Source: Isoetes taiwanensis | Taxonomy: Eukaryota; Streptophyta; Lycopodiopsida; Isoetales; Isoetaceae | Assembly: GCA_021234155.1 (NCBI GenBank) | Contig: JAJEKV010000108.1 | Span: 2,460,676-2,524,675 of the forward strand | DNA: 64,000 nt | Direction: 5' to 3' | Shown here: positions 58,753-64,000 of the stretch, one piece after another | Numbering within the stretch: position 1 is the stretch's first letter | Layout: the number at the start of each line of letters is the position of its first letter | Translations under genes and position numbers: made by a program | The notes under the pieces: generated by a model | Told to the model about the DNA's origin: nothing | The model's database searches: none | The model's input: only the letters and a program-made list of their open reading frames with translations

Positions 58753-61700
58753 TTAAGCGCCTATTTCATCTCGTAGAATCTCTTTGTAGACTACATTAGG
58801 TGTGAACCTCCTATTGTTTTTTAGCAGCATTCCTTGTCTTGAGGTATCTTGAATATATACCTTCACTCCGTGTTGTGTGGTGCACCTTGAGAATGCGACA
58901 TAGAGCTGGCCATGTGTGGCGGCATTGGTAGGTAGATGCCAGCGGAGGTCATGGGTGGCCTTGCGACTTGTTGATTGTCATCGAGAATCACGAGTCGCCG
59001 CGGGGAAGCTGTCTTAAGCTTGAAGGGAGGAGGTCCTTGTCGATGGCTCTAGGGTTATCCTTGGTATGAGGACCGGTGTTCCTTTGTAGGTGCTGTGATT
59101 ATCTCTGCATCTATGATTCTTGGGTGCGCTTTGATGGCCTTGAAGGCGGGTGCCATTCGAGACCGATAACCGGGTTCATGTTTACGAGTAGGATGATGAT
59201 GGCTCCGTCTTTGATGTGCGGCTTATGCGGTGGCATGCGGAAGGGGTTAGGTGGTTGATGAACTTCGATTGGAAAGTCCCTTGTAGCATCTTAAGCTATA
59301 CGCAATGATGGTGTCTACGGCTTCGTATATATATGGAGTTGTCCATTCAACCTTAAAGAGGACCTTATCGTTGATCTTGACGTGTCTTCATTCTTTGGTG
59401 CTAGGATGGCTTTGTCATACAACATGTGCACATTTGCCTCCGTTATTTCCTTGAAGAAGATCTTTGTCAATCAAGTCGTCTTCCACCACACATTCTTGGT
59501 ATCTCAACCAAATTCGGCGGTCGAGCCACGGCTCATTATGCATCCGTTCCCGATTCTGCAGGGGCGTAGCGACCAATTTGAGAAGATTTGTTCGTCTTTT
59601 CCCACCGCATATTTTGTGTCGACTTGTGGGTCTGAAGTTAGTCCCGGTGGGTTCCGCTTGACACGCCGAGATGACTTACGCCCTTGTTTGCACGTTTGAC
59701 CATAGGCAGCTGCTGCTTAGAAAGTCGCCGCCCGGTGAGCATTATCATTCCTCCAAGCGGCTGTCATCTGGCGGATCTCGGCGTAAAAGCTTTGTCGGCG
59801 GCGGTGAGTGCATGCGTGTCGTCATTCCCATTTCGTCCCATACCATAATGCTTGCCTTTCTAAGTACCTCGCTTGTTGGCTTGTTGCGCGTAGTGCGGAG
59901 TTTACCTCTTGTGTCGGGGTTAGTGGTAACTTGGCGTCCGAATGGATTTGTTTGTGCTCCCTTCAGGAGGTGGCAATGCTGTCAAGCCAGCGATACAACA
60001 CCAACACCATATCCTCTTAGTATCTTGTCCAATTTGTTGAAGAGGAAAGTCTTGCCGGGTGCCTCTGGGCGTCCACATTGATACATGGGGCTTGATGTTG
60101 GCTGATTGCCTCAAGGATAATGTCGGCTATGTGCTTTTGCTCCTGTTGAGCTTAGTAGTTTTCTGTCCCTCTTTCAATTCCTTTTACGCATCAAAGTTCA
60201 TTCATTTGGGAAGTTGCCTAGAATGTCTAGGCGTGGTTACAGTAGTCCAAAGGCTGGCGACATGTGCAGCCGCTCATCTGGAAAATTTCGTCAATGTCTT
60301 TTAGTGCATTGTTGTAAGCTTGCTCTTGTGGCATCTGTTGTCGGTAATCTTCTGTCAGGCTATCTTTGAAGAGCTCCCATAGCCGCATTGGATCTTGTGG
60401 GTCATTGTACAGGCAAATGAATGCGAATGTTTGGCGTAGCTGCTTTGGCATCTGAAAGTTGCTCGCATCTTCGAGTGTCTTCTCCCACTCAGCATCGTCT
60501 TCCAGTAAGCCAAGCTCTTTGGCAGCTTCTTTGTAAGTTGAACATAGTTTTCCATTGACGGTGCACATGTATTCGAAGCTGGTCGCACCCTTGATATGTA
60601 GCAACAGAAGATGAAGGTAATAGCGGTCACCATCCTTAGGGCTCACATTGTACATCCGTGTGATGAGCTTGAACTTTCCCTTCCTCTTTTTTCGGGGCGT
60701 CGGCGTAAATGTGTAGTGCTGGGGGATTTCTGGGTAAGTGTATTCACGTGCAGTTGGGTCGTTCTTGTTGAGCTCAAACCATGTGGTCAGCATTGTTTGC
60801 TTTTGCATCTGCTGCTCGATGGCTTGTCTTTCTTGGCCTTCTTGATAATACACAGCTTGGTTGTTTGGCAGATGAACGGGTAGTGCATGTCTTGTGTGGG
60901 AATTGCCATGCATCCTGTACCCATATAACCTCCACATGGCTTCGGTGCGAGGCGTATCTCGTATCAAGGTATTGCTCCACCTCGTCCCAATTGAATGTGG
61001 ATGTTGATTCCCCTGTCGGTTCTCTGATGACCTTGATGGATGCTTTCGATCATGCCCTTTGTGGATATACTTGTAGATATACTTTATGCTCCCAATATTT
61101 GAAACTTGCTCTACATTGATATGTGCCGTATTTTTCAAGCGACCATCGATTATGAGGAACTATCCATCGTTTTTAATAGGCGTGTTGCCCCTCATGAAGT
61201 GGGCTGTATCAGGTCTTACGTACTCACGGGTAGCCATTTGCCTTGACTTTGGTATTGTCATTAAATGTCTTTGGATATCCCTTTGTGCATTCCTTTATTG
61301 GGCTTCCTTCCTTGGCTTGCATGCAAGGTGCGTTTGGGTTGAGGGCCGCCGCGGGCGTGGACCATATGCTTGATGGCGATCTCGCGGGTTGGGGTTTTAC
61401 GGGCTGGTACCTCGGCTTTTCGTGATCTTTGTCAATGGCGTCGCTATCCGGATCTTGCCTTGTTGCTTTCGAGAATCATGAGAAGGTGGCGGTGCGGCAA
61501 GCCTCGTTTTGGAACTCTATAGTGTAAGTGTGCGCCTTCACCTTGCCCAAGATATCATTTTGAAGAGATCATGAAAGAACTCTTTGAGCTTTTGTGTGGA
61601 ATCTGGCGTACAACCAAATCTGGCCTATCATCGGTTTGTTGTCGGGGAAGCGAGGTTGTGTCTAATCTCTATCAATTTGGGTTGGATGTAAATGTTACAA

Positions 61701-63223
61701 AGAGGTCGGCTTTGTCAAATCTTGGATCAAGGCCATTGAATCACGATAGTTTTGTTCCATTGCCCTCGGGCTGCCGGTGTGTGAGGGAGGCGGGATGACC
61801 CGACTTTGCGGATCTTAAGCCTCTTTGCTACGCCTCGTGGTCTATGTAGTCAATAAGGCCTTGGTACAACTCGACCCATAACTTCCTTTGGTTTTGCTTG
61901 ATCGGTTTAGTTCATTTGCCTCCACTCTCGGTAGACATCAACAATGAATTGTTGTGTTAGCTTACTGCACAAAGCGGTGGGTTGCAATCTAATCTCACGA
62001 TTGCCGGTAGGTAATTGTAGAATTGAAGCATGCTCACATTTTCATGTTTCCTTGAAGGCGTTGATGTGGAAGATATTTACGCTTTCTTGATTCCTATCCT
62101 CGACCTTGGTCACCAAAGGGAAAGAATGGGATAAACCAAAGGGATCAAGGTTTGGGTTTGTGATTGGTATTTTCTTGAGGCCGCCACCCTTTTGGTGTAT
62201 GCGGATGTCCCTATCGAATGGTGGCTCTCAAATGCATTGACAAATATAAGCTGTGACTTCGTTTGAGCATCTTTGGGTTATACCTCATAAGGTCCGGGTT
62301 TGGCGGTGTTAAAAGTACATCATGATGTCCCTCACCCCTTGGCCCGGATTTGTTGTGCATGCTTCTCTACATCATGCATCATCATGAGGGCTCTTTGCAT
62401 AGGGGCTTATATTGCGTAGCTTCGGCATCTAGTTCTTTCGGAAGTTGGTGTCACAATTTTCATTACGTGGATTTTGAGCTCGTGTTTCATGTGCAAAATC
62501 GGCATCTAGAATATAAATTTTGGGAATATGTTGGTGCTTGCGAACCATCGGCATAAAATTTGGACCTACTCTATGGTAGGTTTGTCCTTGGATCTTGAAA
62601 TAGTATGGTCAGTGGCCTTGAAGCGCTTTCGATGTTGGCGCGAAAAGGATGCAAAGGCAAAACACTATTTGTAGGCCACGATGTGTTGGTGGAAGATTCT
62701 TTGCTTTTTGGGTGTTGATGGCTCAATAGGCTCTGAATAAGATGGGGAATGGTTGTAGGGGTTCTAGCGATTTGTCCATCATGGCGGCGGTTTGTACCAT
62801 CGTCCTTGAATGCAAGTGCCCCACGGTGTATGCACTCCCTATTCAATGAACCGCAATGGTGTCGTTCTACTTGTCGACTTCAAGTGTCCTTGCTATTTAC
62901 GTATGTGGGTGGTTGAGCTCACCATCGGCGTTGATATTGTGCAAGTTCATCCAGCCGTTGTTGGTGCTCTTCTTCGTTTCTATGGCGGCTTGTTGGGCTC
63001 TCCATTGGCGTTGATATTGGGTGCGATTTTGGGTGCACTTTCGGCCAATCGTTGTCGATCTTGATGTTACGATTCTATAGCCTTTGTTGCAACTTTCTTC
63101 TTTTGTAATTCTCTCTTTGTTTCTCCAATCGAACTTCACGTTCAGTCGCGATCTCTGCTGCCGCGTTTTTCTGAATCCCTCTCCGCGGCGCGGTACAAGC
63201 CTTCTTTCTCGTTCCTCCGTCAT
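58753..63223 (-). CDS. Helitron Rep-helicase (RepHel), frameshifted (unit 2)
   Basis: About 1490 codons, ending YKEILRDEIGA at the stop 58753-58755. The longest intact part (60227-61138, 303 codons) includes SIKYIYKYIHKGHDR, corresponding to the two-tyrosine Rep motif 3. It then has EAMWRLYGYRMHGNSH, MYNVSPKDGDRYYLHLLL, GATSFEYMCTVNGKL and EWEKTLEDASNFQMPKQLR, the Helitron linker before the helicase. Upstream, FVTFTSNPN (near 61690) and the HUH-type stretch KVKAHTYTIEFQ followed by PHRHLL (61480-61555) mark the Rep nuclease. The N-terminal part contains NRECIHRGALAFKDDG (62800). The helicase Walker A region (near 60045) is shifted in frame. The frame breaks differ in position from those of unit 1, so a merged reading covers nearly all of the protein. 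Confidence 0.88.
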
Positions 63224-63460
63224 TGCAAATTAGATGTCAAAATGATGTCGAAGTTTCATGAGCATTTGTTCCTTCACAATTGTTTTTAAAGGGAAAAAGG
63301 CAAAAGGTGTTGTTTCCCTTTTCGCCTTTCTTAAACATAGCTAAAAGGATTTGTGTTTTTGAACCTAGCTATTGGGAAAGGGCAAAATGGTATTTTCGGC
63401 CTTTGTAAAGGTACATACCGCCTTTTACGTGCTACTTGGAGGTGCAAAGTCCTAGAGAGA

Positions 63461-64000
63461 TTAGTTGTGTTCTTTAAAGAATCGTCTAAACCCTCAGCGT
63501 GAGGACCATCTACACCTGACTTAAAAAAAGGTAAAAGACAAAAGAGGTTGGCCTTTTTAAAGGCTGCTTTCTTTGCCTTCTTGATGTAAAGCATTTAAAT
63601 TGGTTTAAAGGGGTTGTTCGAGGATTTTCACATTTGAGGGATAGAGTCATTGTTTGTCATAATGTTTTTTCTTCTTGTCACTTGTCATAATGTTTTTCTT
63701 GATAGTGCTGCTTCGTTTAATATCAGAAATGTATTGATGAGAGAGCATTAAACTATACAGCAATAAGAAGTTCACATGACAATGTAATCAAGATAGAATA
63801 ATATTATGACAAACCAATATTCCATGTGGTAAAGGAAGCGAGGTGATGCCAAACATCAGGTGCCTTTACCTAATGTTCCAATAACAATTTATCAGCCTAT
63901 AACTAATCTATTGCTAAAAAAGTGCTTTGAACTGGTAAAGTATCATACCACATTTGTAGGTTGAACCCCCGATGCAACGTCCAAGATGGCAACACCACCT
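63461..64000. other. No recognised gene (unit 2, window end)
   Basis: Matches 32139-32679, with the doubled TTGTCATAATGTTTTT phrase. Nearly identical to unit 1. Confidence 0.45.

Larger units (their letters stand above)
58561..63460 (-). mobile_element. Helitron (unit 2)
   Basis: The 3' end is textbook. On the minus strand a perfect hairpin (8-bp stem TGCCCAGC, 3-nt loop, 58571-58589) is followed by CCATTACTAG and a flanking T. The 5' end is proposed at 63460 (minus strand TCTCTCTAGGACTTTGC) with a flanking A. Length is 4900 bp. This copy supplies the intact hairpin that is corrupted in unit 1. Confidence 0.8.
34825..64000. repeat. Tandem duplication, unit 2 (incomplete)
   Basis: Begins at CAGATTCATT and repeats unit 1 in the same order to the window end. 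Position 64000 corresponds to 32679. The exon fragments of unit 1 (32967-34824) would come next if the duplication is complete, but they lie outside the window. Confidence 0.9.

Noticed and set aside
1-64000. tRNA or rRNA genes
   Set aside because: Looked for rRNA-like blocks and clear tRNA cloverleaf/T-loop words; found none I could support by eye.

Overview
The window looks like nuclear DNA of a land plant, dense in transposable elements. The evidence is an HMG-CoA reductase fragment with plant-type residues, an isolated exon resembling plant RRP6-like exonucleases, a Helitron, a LINE remnant with a plant-style zf-RVT end, and DUF7869/DUF8039-type transposon genes. Long AT-rich intergenic DNA and a DUF7869-type gene would suit a fern, lycophyte or bryophyte, but the exact clade is inference. 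I see no complete, undamaged host gene.

The dominant feature is a direct tandem duplication of about 31.8 kb. Unit 1 runs from about 3032 to 34824. Unit 2 starts at 34825 and leaves the window at 64000, which matches about position 32679 of unit 1. Everything right of 3032 therefore appears twice. The stretch 1-3031 is seen once, and 32680-34824 is seen only in unit 1. The junction at 34825 joins the inside of an HMG-CoA reductase fragment (minus strand) to the inside of a DUF7869 gene (plus strand).

Order within a unit (unit 1 / unit 2): DUF7869 gene remnant (to 4990 / 36780); AT-rich DNA with minisatellites (5000-14560 / 36780-45780); truncated LINE (14560-15738 / 45783-46942); unrecognised DNA with possible stray exons; a GC-rich ~2-kb insertion with 11-bp target-site duplications (17942-20008 / 49150-51200); a TTCTAGAA array with 10-bp periodicity (20301-20696 / 51487-51882); an open stretch of uncertain identity; two fold-back elements; two ~500-bp direct repeats, with an NB-ARC-like exon between them; a ~4.9-kb Helitron with a Rep-helicase gene on the minus strand (27257-32138 / 58561-63460); then, in unit 1 only, a row of unrelated exon fragments on the Helitron's strand (unknown exon, RRP6-like exon, HMGR).

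Almost every coding region is broken by small indels. The two units alternate between blocks of near-perfect identity and blocks with many differences. The differences cluster at CG, CAG/CTG and CCG/CGG positions. This looks like uneven correction of noisy long reads over methylated DNA, so many frameshifts may not be biological. The tandem arrangement itself could be a real duplication or two haplotypes placed end to end.
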